Assembly (NCBI RefSeq): GCF_900177245.1
Contig: NZ_FXBM01000001.1
Coordinates: forward strand, 1,240,001 to 1,304,000
DNA length: 64,000 nucleotides
From: Rathayibacter oskolensis
GTDB taxonomy: Bacteria > Actinomycetota > Actinomycetes > Actinomycetales > Microbacteriaceae
Reading direction: 5' to 3'
Shown here: piece after piece, positions 25,357 through 32,993 of the stretch
Position numbering within the stretch: position 1 is the stretch's first letter
How the letters are laid out: each line of letters starts with the position of its first letter
Program-made: the position numbers and the translations under genes
The notes under the pieces: model-generated
Databases searched by the model: none
The model's input: the letters and a program-made list of their open reading frames with translations, nothing else
What the model was told of the DNA's origin: nothing

Positions 25357-26923
25357 TCCGCGCGTGAGCTCGCTCGAGGGGGAGCTGCCCGACGGGCTCG
25401 TCGACGCGGTCGAGGCCTACGAGGCGGCGCTCGCGGCCGACGACGTGGCGGCCCTCGCGGAGGCGTTCGTCCGCGAGCCGACGACGCTGCGGGGCGACGC
25501 CTCCGGGCTCCTCGTCGGGCACGAGGCGATCACCGGCTTCCGCGGGAGGCGCGGAGGGACGCCTCCGCGGGCGATCGCCGAGCTGCACGTTCGGGTGATC
25601 GATGAGCTCACGGCGCTGGTCGTGACGGTCAACCTGCCTGCGCGGGGCGGGCGAGGGCTCGTCACGCAGCTCTGGTCGCGCGACCGCGGAGTGTGGCGCG
25701 TGCGCGCTGCGCAGGTGCAGGCTCCCGCGCCCGCGCTCGACCCGCGGGTCTGGCGTGCGGTCGGTGCGCCGCTGGTGCCGGCCACCGCCTCCGGGGTGCT
25801 CGACGGGCTCGACGTCGCGGTCAAGGACCTCTTCGCCCTCGAGGGGCAGCGGATCGGAGCCGGACTGCCCGTCCGCCTCGCCGAGGCTCCGATCGAGACC
25901 GCGACCGCCCCCGCCGTCGGGATGCTGCTCGACGCCGGCGCATCGGTACGCGGCATCGCGCAGACCGACGAGTTCGCCTACAGCATCGCCGGGCGCAACT
26001 CCGGCTACGGCACCCCTCCCAACCCCGCCGTTCCGGGAGCGATCCCCGGCGGGTCCTCGAGCGGTCCCGCCACCGCGGTGTCGCTCGGGCAGGCCGCCGT
26101 GGGTCTTGCGACCGACACCGCGGGGTCCATCCGCGTGCCCGCCTCCTACCAGGGGCTGTGGGGCCTCCGGACGACGCACGGCGCCGTGCCGGTGGTGGGG
26201 CTGCTGCCGCTCGCGCCGAGCTTCGACACGGTCGGCTGGCTGACCCGGGACCCGCAGACCCTGCTGCGGGTGGCGGAGGTCGGGCTGACCGGTGCTCCCC
26301 GAGTGAGCGTCGACCCTCGGTTCGTCGTCGCGGAGGCACTGCTCGCGCAGGTCGAGCCGGCCGTGCGCACCGCGTTCGCGACCGCGGTCGACGAACTCGT
26401 CGCCTCCGGTGCCCTCGCCGCCCCGGAGCGCATCGAGCTCCCGCCGGTGACCGAGATGTTCGAGGCGTTCCGACTCGTGCAGGCGGCGGAGGCGTGGGAC
26501 TCGGACGGCGAGTGGGTCACGGCGCACCCCGGGGTGCTCGCGCCGGACGTGCAGGCGCGCTTCGACGCCGCATCGCGGGTCGACGCGGCGACCGAGCGGG
26601 CGGCGCGGGAGCGGGTCGCCGCGTACCGCTCCCGCCTCGACGCCGTGCTGGACGGCCGGGTGCTGCTGGTCCCCTCCGCCTCGTCGGTCGCCCCGGCCCT
26701 CGATGCCTCTCCGGAGGAGATCGATGCGGCACGGACCGCGACGCTCGGCATCACCTGCCTCGCGGGGATCGGCGGCTATCCCGCGCTGTCGGTGCCGCGG
26801 CTCGCGGTCGGCGGCCGCCCGGTGGGTCTGTGCCTCGTCGGACCCCGCGGATCGGATCTCGCGCTGGTCGACCTCGCCGCCGCTCTGCCCGCTCCGTCGA
26901 CCGGAACGGGGACGAGGTCGTGA
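25349..26923 (+). CDS. AtzH-like domain fused to amidase-signature hydrolase
   Basis: 524-residue two-domain protein. Residues ~1-130 form an NTF2-like DUF3225/AtzH-type domain (YEAALAADDVAALAEAF, LWSRDRGVWRVRAAQV). Residues ~145-520 are an amidase-signature enzyme with catalytic Lys in VAVKDLFAL, cis-Ser in GGSSSGPA and nucleophile Ser in DTAGSIRVPASYQG. Related enzymes (AtzE, AtzF, allophanate hydrolases) cleave carbamoyl ureas in cyanurate and urea catabolism. Here it lies between formamidase and an alpha/beta hydrolase, under the nitrogen-type promoter, so an acyl-urea such as oxalurate or allophanate is a sensible but unproven substrate. Confidence 0.83.
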   Translation: MTDPRVSSLEGELPDGLVDAVEAYEAALAADDVAALAEAFVREPTTLRGDASGLLVGHEAITGFRGRRGGTPPRAIAELHVRVIDELTALVVTVNLPARGGRGLVTQLWSRDRGVWRVRAAQVQAPAPALDPRVWRAVGAPLVPATASGVLDGLDVAVKDLFALEGQRIGAGLPVRLAEAPIETATAPAVGMLLDAGASVRGIAQTDEFAYSIAGRNSGYGTPPNPAVPGAIPGGSSSGPATAVSLGQAAVGLATDTAGSIRVPASYQGLWGLRTTHGAVPVVGLLPLAPSFDTVGWLTRDPQTLLRVAEVGLTGAPRVSVDPRFVVAEALLAQVEPAVRTAFATAVDELVASGALAAPERIELPPVTEMFEAFRLVQAAEAWDSDGEWVTAHPGVLAPDVQARFDAASRVDAATERAARERVAAYRSRLDAVLDGRVLLVPSASSVAPALDASPEEIDAARTATLGITCLAGIGGYPALSVPRLAVGGRPVGLCLVGPRGSDLALVDLAAALPAPSTGTGTRS

Positions 26924-27486
26924 CCGTCGACGTCGTCTTCCTCCACGGAGCAGGGGACGGTGCTCACGACGAGGACGCGGCGCTCGTCGAGAGCCTGGTG
27001 GCGCACCTCGGTGACGGCTTCCGCGTGGCCTACCCGCGCCTGCCGGAGGACGACGCGGCGGACGAGCGCTGGCTCGACGCGATCGGCGCGTCTCTCGCGG
27101 GCTCCGAGGGCCCGCTCGCGGTGGTCGGCCACTCCGCCGGCGGGTACCTCTTGCTCAAGCACCTGGCGACGGCGCGGGTCGACCGGAGGATCCTCGCGAT
27201 CGGCATCCTCGCAGCGCCCTTCCCGGGCGGGGACGACGACTGGACCTTCGACGGCTTCGATCTGCCCGACGATCTGGGCGACCGACTGCCGAGCGGCGCG
27301 CGCGTGCTCCTCTACGCCGCCGAGGACGACGAGGTCGTCCCGTTCGCGCATCGCGACCTCTACGCCGCGGCGATCCCGCAGGCGCTGACGCGCACGCTGA
27401 CAGGCGGGCACCGGTTCGGCGGCGACCTCGGAGGCGTTGCGGAGGACCTGCGCGCCCTCGTCTCGCTGTCCGCTCCGGAGGAGTGA
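26920..27486 (+). CDS. small alpha/beta hydrolase (RBBP9/YdeN-like)
   Basis: 188-residue serine hydrolase: oxyanion strand VVFLHGAGDG, nucleophile Ser72 in VVGHSAGGYLLL, acid in EDDEVVPF and catalytic His in TGGHRFGGD. GTG 26920 overlaps the amidase stop as GTGA. Third gene of the formamidase operon; substrate unknown. The conserved order suggests it finishes a step of amide or ester breakdown. Confidence 0.8.
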   Translation: MTVDVVFLHGAGDGAHDEDAALVESLVAHLGDGFRVAYPRLPEDDAADERWLDAIGASLAGSEGPLAVVGHSAGGYLLLKHLATARVDRRILAIGILAAPFPGGDDDWTFDGFDLPDDLGDRLPSGARVLLYAAEDDEVVPFAHRDLYAAAIPQALTRTLTGGHRFGGDLGGVAEDLRALVSLSAPEE

Positions 27487-27549
27487 GCACTTCCCGGGAG
27501 GAGTGACGTCCTGCGGGAGGCGGGGTCCTCGGAGCCACCCTCGGACGAT

Positions 27550-27648
27550 GGTGGGTCTCGATGCGCCCCGTCGAGGCTGCTCGACCAGCAGGCGGACGCG
27601 TGCCCGCTGATCGGGTACCTCGCACAGCGGGCTCATCGAGATCCGCCC
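27550..27648. repeat. palindromic intergenic repeat, copy 1
   Basis: Begins GGTGGGTCTCGATGCGCC and ends CATCGAGATCCGCCC, with GGCTGCTCGACCAGCAGGC and GCTGATCGG inside. The ends are imperfect inverted repeats. It shares its layout and much sequence with 40145-40245. Elements of this kind are, to my knowledge, common between genes in Microbacteriaceae. The 27487-27752 gap holds it plus the promoter of the aminotransferase operon. Confidence 0.7.
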
Positions 27649-27666
27649 CGGTCGCGCGTCGATCCC

Positions 27667-27698
27667 GAAACACCGGAGAAACGTCTGTTGCGTAGGAT
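27667..27698 (+). promoter_or_regulatory. GlnR-type box and -10, allantoin operon
   Basis: GAAAC at 27667-27671 and 27678-27682 (11-bp repeat), then after 10 nt TAGGAT (27693-27698), a strong actinobacterial -10. The aminotransferase ATG is at 27753, giving a ~48-nt leader with a ribosome site. Confidence 0.6.
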
Positions 27699-27752
27699 GA
27701 CTCACTGAAACAGGGATTTCTCCTGCCGTCCGTCTGTGAAGAGGTGGTTCCC

Positions 27753-29009
27753 ATGCCGAGCCCGACCGCGCCCTCGATGTTCCTCCCGATCGACCCGCCG
27801 CCGCGCCTGCTGATGGGACCCGGCCCGATCAACGCCGACCCCCGCGTCCTCCGGGCGATGTCGGCCCAGCTGGTCGGCCAGTACGACCCGGCGATGACCG
27901 CCTACATGAACGAGACGCAGGAGCTGTACCGCCGCGTCTTCCAGACCGCGAACGAGAAGACGCTCCTCGTCGACGGCACCAGTCGCGCCGGGATCGAGGC
28001 GGCGCTCGTCTCGATGCTCGAGCCGGGCGACCGCGTGCTCGTTCCCGTCTTCGGCCGCTTCGGCCACCTCCTCCGCGAGATCGCGGAGCGCTGCCAGGCC
28101 GAGGTGCACGTCATCGAGGCGGAGTGGGGCCAGGTGTTCCCGGTGTCGGTGATCGCCGAGGCGATCGAGCGGGTGCGACCGAAGGTGCTCGCCGTGGTCC
28201 ACGGCGACACCTCGACGACCATGGCGCAGCCGCTCGAGGAGCTCGGCGCGCTCTGCGAGAAGCACGGCGTGCTCTTCTACACCGATGTCACCGCGTCGCT
28301 CGCCGGCAACGACTTCCACACCGACGAGCTCGGGCTCGACGCGGTCACCGCGGGCCTGCAGAAGTGCCTCGGCGGGCCGTCGGGCTCGGCCCCGGCCACC
28401 TTCTCGGAGCGGGCGGTCGCCGTGATCGAGGCGCGCAAGAGCATCGAGGCGGGCATCCGCGACGAGGGCGACGCCGTCAGCGCGCACCCCGTCCGCTCCA
28501 ACTACTTCGACCTCGGCATGATCTTCGACTACTGGGGCCCGCGCCGCCTCAACCACCACACCGAGGCGACCACCATGCTGTTCGGCGCCCGTGAGTGCGC
28601 GCGCATCATCGTGGAGGAGGGCCTCGAGAACACCGTCGCCCGGCACGTCCTGCACGGCGAGGCGATGCTCGAGGGCGTGCGGGGCCTCGGGCTCGAGGTC
28701 TTCGGCGACGTCGCGCACAAGATGAACAACGTCGTCGCGGTGCACATCCCCGAGGGAGTGAACGGCGACGCGGTGCGCGGCGCGATGCTGGAGGACTTCG
28801 GCATCGAGATCGGCACCTCCTTCGGCCCCCTGCACGGGAAGGTCTGGCGGATCGGCACGATGGGCTACAACGCCCGCACCGACGCGGTGCTGACGACGCT
28901 CGCGGCCCTGGAGGCGGTGCTGCGCCGAGCCGGCGCCTCCGTCACTGCGGGGAGCGGCGTCGCCGGTGCCTACGGGGTCTACGACGCCGCTCGCGGAGTC
29001 GGCGCATGA
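27753..29009 (+). CDS. pucG: class V aminotransferase, likely (S)-ureidoglycine-glyoxylate aminotransferase
   Basis: PLP enzyme of the serine-pyruvate/alanine-glyoxylate class. 418 residues. It begins with LLMGPGPINADPRVLRAM, has LFYTDVTASLAGNDF (PLP-ring Asp region) near residue 178 and the Schiff-base Lys in GLQKCLGGPSG (near 205). The neighbouring allantoate amidohydrolase makes (S)-ureidoglycine, which PucG couples to glyoxylate to give oxalurate and glycine in Bacillus. ATG 27753 is chosen over GTG 27744 because AAGAGGTGG lies just before it. An ATGA overlap joins it to the next gene. Confidence 0.85.
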   Translation: MPSPTAPSMFLPIDPPPRLLMGPGPINADPRVLRAMSAQLVGQYDPAMTAYMNETQELYRRVFQTANEKTLLVDGTSRAGIEAALVSMLEPGDRVLVPVFGRFGHLLREIAERCQAEVHVIEAEWGQVFPVSVIAEAIERVRPKVLAVVHGDTSTTMAQPLEELGALCEKHGVLFYTDVTASLAGNDFHTDELGLDAVTAGLQKCLGGPSGSAPATFSERAVAVIEARKSIEAGIRDEGDAVSAHPVRSNYFDLGMIFDYWGPRRLNHHTEATTMLFGARECARIIVEEGLENTVARHVLHGEAMLEGVRGLGLEVFGDVAHKMNNVVAVHIPEGVNGDAVRGAMLEDFGIEIGTSFGPLHGKVWRIGTMGYNARTDAVLTTLAALEAVLRRAGASVTAGSGVAGAYGVYDAARGVGA

Positions 29010-30244
29010 CCACCGCGGCCGAGATCATGGCGCGCTGCGACGAGCTCGCGGCGGTCTCGAGCACCCGTGGGGCGATCGAGCGCGTCTACCTCTCTCCCGA
29101 GCACGCCCGCGTCAACGCGATGGCGGCGCGATGGATGGAGGAGGCGGGCATGCGCACGTGGCACGACGCCGCGGGCAACCAGTGCGGCCGCTACGAGGGC
29201 GCGACGGCCGGCCTCCCGGCGCTGCTGCTCGGCTCGCACCTCGACACCGTGCCCAACGCGGGCCGCTACGACGGGATCCTCGGCGTCGTGCTCGCGATCG
29301 CCGTGGTCTCGCGGTTGAACGCCTCCGGCACGCGCCTGCCGTTCGCGATCGAGGTCGTCGCGTTCGGCGACGAGGAGGGCACCCGGTTCGGGACCGCCCT
29401 GCTCGGCTCCCGCGCCGTCGCAGGGACCTGGGACGAGCACTGGTGGGAGCTCGAGGACGCGCACGGGACGACGCTCGTCGAGGCCTTCCACGAGTTCGGG
29501 CTCGATCCGTCCCGCATCACGACGGCGGCGCGCGACGCGGCCGACGTGCTCGCCTACCTCGAGACGCACATCGAGCAGGGACCGTACCTCGAGGAGGCCG
29601 ACCGGGCGCTCGGCATCGTCTCCTCCATCGCGGGCGCGCGCCGCTTCGCGCTGACCCTCACGGGCAAGGCGGGGCACGCCGGCGGAGTCCCGTTCGACCG
29701 TCGCCGCGACGCCCTGACGGGTGCCGCCGAGGCCGTCCTGGCCGTCGAGCGCATCGCCCGCGAGCACGGCTGCATCGCGACCGTCGGCCGGCTCGAGGCC
29801 TTCCCGGGCGCGGTGAACGTGATCCCCGGCCGGGTCGAGTTCAGCCTCGACCTGCGCGCCGAGTTCGACGACGTCCGCGATCGCGTCTGGGACGAGATCC
29901 AGCACGCGATGTCGGAGTCGGCGCGCCGGCGCCGCCTCGTGCTGACGGTCGAGGAGACCCACGAGGCTCCGGCCGTCGTCGCCGCCGACTGGCTGCAGGA
30001 CGTCGTCCGGCAGGGCATCCGCTCGACGGGCGACCCGGAGCCGATGGTGCTGTTCTCGAAGGCCGGCCACGACGCGATGGCGATCGCCGACCTCACCGAG
30101 TACGCGATGCTCTTCGTCCGCTGCGAGGGCGGTGTCAGCCACCACCCCGACGAGAACGTGACGGAGGAGGACGTGGCCACCGCGCTCGACGCCTTCGAGG
30201 CCGCCGTCCACGCGTTCGCCGCCGCCCAGGAGAGCCGGGCGTGA
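29006..30244 (+). CDS. allC: allantoate amidohydrolase (M20/M40 family)
   Basis: Binuclear metal amidase (Mn/Zn) that hydrolyses allantoate to ureidoglycine, CO2 and ammonia. 412 residues. Metal ligands: GSHLDTVPNAGRYDG near residue 75, GDEEGTRF near 117, His/Gln in THIEQGPYLE near 190, and SHHPDENV near 376. GKAGHAGGVPFDRRRDA is the substrate-binding lid of the carbamoylase branch. N-carbamoyl-amino-acid hydrolase is the alternative; the purine context favours allantoate. Confidence 0.88.
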   Translation: MTTAAEIMARCDELAAVSSTRGAIERVYLSPEHARVNAMAARWMEEAGMRTWHDAAGNQCGRYEGATAGLPALLLGSHLDTVPNAGRYDGILGVVLAIAVVSRLNASGTRLPFAIEVVAFGDEEGTRFGTALLGSRAVAGTWDEHWWELEDAHGTTLVEAFHEFGLDPSRITTAARDAADVLAYLETHIEQGPYLEEADRALGIVSSIAGARRFALTLTGKAGHAGGVPFDRRRDALTGAAEAVLAVERIAREHGCIATVGRLEAFPGAVNVIPGRVEFSLDLRAEFDDVRDRVWDEIQHAMSESARRRRLVLTVEETHEAPAVVAADWLQDVVRQGIRSTGDPEPMVLFSKAGHDAMAIADLTEYAMLFVRCEGGVSHHPDENVTEEDVATALDAFEAAVHAFAAAQESRA

Positions 30245-31110
30245 CGATGACCGCCTCCGAGGCTCCGACGCCCACGATCGGGCACCGGATCGACGCGAGC
30301 TACGCCTCGCTGTCGCGGCAGGAGCAGCGGGCGGCGGACTTCATCCTGGATCACCTCGGCGACCTGGCCATCTACACCGCGACCGAGCTCGCCCAGCACA
30401 GCGGAGTGTCGAAGGCCACCGTGTCGCGGCTGTACCGCCGACTCGGGTTCTCGAACTCGCAGGAGGTGCGCGAGCACGCCCGCGCCCTCCGCAGCTCGGG
30501 CGTCCCCGTCGGTCCCGCCTCGCCGGCGGGAGACCCCGGCGACGCCCTGGCGGCGCACTTCGACAGCGAGCGGGCGAACCTCCTCCGCCTTGCCGCGACG
30601 CTCTCGGACGGCCGTCTCGAGGCCGCGGTGCGGCTGCTCTCCGAGGCGGAGGAGGTCGTCGTGATCGGGATGCGCAACAGCTACCCCGTCGCCCTGCACC
30701 TCCGGCAGCAGCTCGCGCAGGCCCGCGCACGGGTCAGGATCGCCCCGCAGCCCGGCCAGTCGCTGGGGGAGGAGCTCGCCGGGCTCGGTCCCCGCGACGC
30801 CGTCGTCCTGATCGGCTTCCGCCGTCGCCCCGCCTCCTTCACCGCGCTCGTCGACACCCTCGCCGCACGGCACGTGCCGGTGGTGCTCGTCGCCGACTCG
30901 CAGGCGCGGCGCTTCGCCGATCGCGCGGCGGTGTGGCTCGAGTGCCCGGTCGACAGCGATGCGGCCTTCGACAGCTACGCGTCGGCCATGAGCGCGGCGG
31001 CCCTGCTCGCGTCGGGCGTGCTCGGGGCGTCGCCCCGCGAGGCGAGGGAGCGGATCGCGGGGATCAGCACGGCCTACGCCGAGCTCTCCGAGATCGAGGA
31101 CCGGCCGTGA
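30241..31110 (+). CDS. MurR/RpiR-family transcriptional regulator
   Basis: 289 residues: an RpiR helix-turn-helix (TATELAQHSGVSKATVSRLYRRLGF, residues ~45-70, given in part: GVSKATVSRLYRR) and a SIS sugar/phosphate-binding domain (~115-285; GMRNSYPVALHLRQQLAQA). GTG 30241 forms a GTGA overlap with allC; ATG 30247 is an alternative. RpiR proteins usually sense sugar phosphates, but some actinobacterial and proteobacterial members control allantoin or purine genes, which fits here. Second regulator of the island besides PucR. Confidence 0.85.
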   Translation: MTMTASEAPTPTIGHRIDASYASLSRQEQRAADFILDHLGDLAIYTATELAQHSGVSKATVSRLYRRLGFSNSQEVREHARALRSSGVPVGPASPAGDPGDALAAHFDSERANLLRLAATLSDGRLEAAVRLLSEAEEVVVIGMRNSYPVALHLRQQLAQARARVRIAPQPGQSLGEELAGLGPRDAVVLIGFRRRPASFTALVDTLAARHVPVVLVADSQARRFADRAAVWLECPVDSDAAFDSYASAMSAAALLASGVLGASPREARERIAGISTAYAELSEIEDRP

Positions 31111-31532
31111 CCGCCGCGATCGGAGCCGCGGAGCTGATCCGCGACCACGCGCGGCATCCCGTCGGGCGTGCGGACGCCTCCGGGGCCGTCGCGGGTCGGT
31201 GCGAGCTGATCACCCCGACCTGCGGCGACCGCCTCGAGGTGCGGGTCGTCGGAGGGGCCGACAGCGTCGGCATCGCGTGGAGCGGCCGCGGCTGCGAGGT
31301 GTCGCAGGGGTCGGCGTCGCTCCTGGCCGACGAGCTCGACGGTCTCGCGGCGGGAGCGATCCGAGCGCGGGTCGAGGCGTTCCTCGGCGCGATGACCCGA
31401 CGGGAGACCGATCCGGTGCTCGGTCAGGAGTCGGCGCTGCTCGCCGTGGCGGGCAACCCGGTCCGCTCGGTCTGCGCGACGCTCGCCTGGCGGGCGCTGC
31501 TCGGAGCCCTCGACGAGGCGGAGCTCCGATGA
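31107..31532 (+). CDS. SufU-like sulfur-transfer/scaffold protein
   Basis: 141 residues of the SufU/IscU-like fold. The SufU ligand set is complete: Cys39 and Asp41 in TPTCGDR, Cys63 in GRGCEVSQGSAS and Cys123 in SVCATLAWRAL. In Firmicutes and actinobacteria SufU is a zinc protein that accepts sulfur from the cysteine desulfurase SufS. Here it is not in a suf operon but follows the allantoin genes by a GTGA overlap. A role in sulfurating the molybdenum cofactor of xanthine dehydrogenase is a plausible inference. Confidence 0.8.
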   Translation: MTAAIGAAELIRDHARHPVGRADASGAVAGRCELITPTCGDRLEVRVVGGADSVGIAWSGRGCEVSQGSASLLADELDGLAAGAIRARVEAFLGAMTRRETDPVLGQESALLAVAGNPVRSVCATLAWRALLGALDEAELR

Positions 31533-31537
31533 ACCGC

Positions 31538-32098
31538 TCAGCCGGGTCCGTCGTGATCGAGGCCGCGCGAGAGGTCGCCGCACTCGACCTCGATCGCGCC
31601 CCTCTCGCGGAGGAGGTCGCGGGCGCCGGCGTCTCCCGTCACCCTGGTCAGCACCGCCTCCCAGTGCGCGGAGCCGATCAGCACCGGGTGACCCGGCCGA
31701 CCGTCGTAGACCGCGCGGGCCAGGGCGGTGGCCGAGATCGGCGCGGCGGCGAGCACGCGCGCGCCGACGGCGACGGGCTCGTCGGGCAGATCGACCAGCG
31801 TCACCAGCACGGTGTCGCCGTCGACCGCCAGCAGAGCAGCCCGGAGAGAGGCGGACAGCCCCTCGGCCCAGTCCTCCGCCACGACGACGTCGGCGCCGCC
31901 GGGAACGAGCGGGAGCGCCTCCTGCGCCCGGGCGCCCAGGACCACCAGCACCCGAGCGCAGCCGACCGCCTCGAGCCTGGCGACCGCCGCCTCGAGCCAG
32001 GGCACGCCGTCCGCGTCGCGACGCAGCGCCTTCGGCCCGCCTGCCCTCCGGCCCGCGCCGGCCGCGAGCACCACGCCGGTCACCGCTCTCGCCTCCAT
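31538..32098 (-). CDS. MocA-like nucleotidyltransferase (Moco cytidylyl-/guanylyltransferase family)
   Basis: 186 residues of the NTP-transferase fold. GVVLAAGAGRRAGGPKALRR is the nucleotide-binding start (residues ~8-27), VTLVDLPDEPV holds a metal Asp, and the C-terminus has GRPGHPVLIG. MocA and MobA relatives add CMP or GMP to Moco for enzymes of the xanthine oxidase family. It faces the SufU-like gene (5-bp gap) and diverges from uraD. Which nucleotide it uses cannot be told. Confidence 0.8.
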   Translation of the reverse strand: MEARAVTGVVLAAGAGRRAGGPKALRRDADGVPWLEAAVARLEAVGCARVLVVLGARAQEALPLVPGGADVVVAEDWAEGLSASLRAALLAVDGDTVLVTLVDLPDEPVAVGARVLAAAPISATALARAVYDGRPGHPVLIGSAHWEAVLTRVTGDAGARDLLRERGAIEVECGDLSRGLDHDGPG

Positions 32099-32140
32099 CA
32101 GCCCATCGTGCACCACCCCGCCGCTCGACGAGGAGACACC

Positions 32141-32647
32141 ATGCCCGCCCCCACTGCCCTTCGCGATGCTCTGCTCGCCTGCCTCGCCGTTCCGCGCTGG
32201 GTCGACGAGGTCGCCGCCGGCGCCCCCTACGCCTCGACCGACGCTCTCGCCGACGCCGCCGATCGGGCCGTCCGCGCGCTGAGCGCGGACGACGTCGAGG
32301 CCGCCCTCGCCGATCACCCGAGGATCGGCGAGCGCCATGCGGGCACCGGTCGCTCCTCCGAGTTCTCGGCCGCCGAGCAGGCCGCGAGCCTGTCGCCCGA
32401 CGAAGCCCTCGCGGAGCGGCTCCTCGAGGGGAACCGCGCCTACGAGCAGCGGTTCGGGAGGGTCTTCCTGATCCGCGCCGCGGGTCGCGACCGCGCCCAG
32501 ATCGTGGCCGAGCTCGAGCGCCGGCTCGGACTCGACGACGACACGGAGCGCGCCGTCGTCGCCGACCAGCTCCGCGAGATCACGGTGCTGCGGGTGCGGG
32601 CGCTCGGCCCCGAGACCGGTGCGATCACGGCGGAGGCGCGGTCGTGA
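32141..32647 (+). CDS. uraD: OHCU decarboxylase
   Basis: Decarboxylates 2-oxo-4-hydroxy-4-carboxy-5-ureidoimidazoline to (S)-allantoin, the last step of urate breakdown. 168 residues. The catalytic His is in DHPRIGER (near residue 59), with SSEFSAAEQAA and NRAYEQRFGRVFLIRAAGR as family motifs. ATG 32141 follows GAGGAG at 6 nt. Start of a uraD-uraH-pucR operon. Confidence 0.95.
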   Translation: MPAPTALRDALLACLAVPRWVDEVAAGAPYASTDALADAADRAVRALSADDVEAALADHPRIGERHAGTGRSSEFSAAEQAASLSPDEALAERLLEGNRAYEQRFGRVFLIRAAGRDRAQIVAELERRLGLDDDTERAVVADQLREITVLRVRALGPETGAITAEARS

Positions 32648-32991
32648 GCGCGCACGCGAGCCACGTCACCACCCACGTCCTCGACGCGGTGCTCGGGCGG
32701 CCGGCGCGCGAGGTCCCGGTCGCGCTCGAGGCGCGCACCGCCTCCGGATGGGAGCCCGTCGCCGAGGCCCGCACCGACGCCGACGGGCGCGTGGCCGCCT
32801 TCGGCCCGGAGGCGCTGCCCGCCGGGGTCTACCGTGTCGTCTTCGACACGGCCGCCTACTTCGAACGCTCGGGAACGGACTCGTTCTACCCCGAGGTCGT
32901 CGTCGCCTTCCGCCTCGAAGACGTGACCGCGCACTTCCACATCCCGCTGCTGCTCAGCCCGTTCGCCTACTCGACCTACCGCGGGAGCTGA
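32644..32991 (+). CDS. uraH: 5-hydroxyisourate hydrolase (transthyretin-related)
   Basis: Hydrolyses 5-hydroxyisourate to OHCU. 115 residues with the three hallmarks: THVLDAVLGRPA at the N-terminus, ERSGTDSFYPEVVV in the middle, and the C-terminal YRGS tetrapeptide after HFHIPLLLSPFAYST. GTG 32644 overlaps uraD as GTGA. Confidence 0.96.
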   Translation: MSAHASHVTTHVLDAVLGRPAREVPVALEARTASGWEPVAEARTDADGRVAAFGPEALPAGVYRVVFDTAAYFERSGTDSFYPEVVVAFRLEDVTAHFHIPLLLSPFAYSTYRGS

Positions 32992-32993
32992 CG

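Noticed and set aside
31107-31532. Calling the SufU-like gene a pseudogene or truncated nifU
   Set aside because: All four ligand positions and the full SufU length are intact, and it is translationally coupled to its neighbour.
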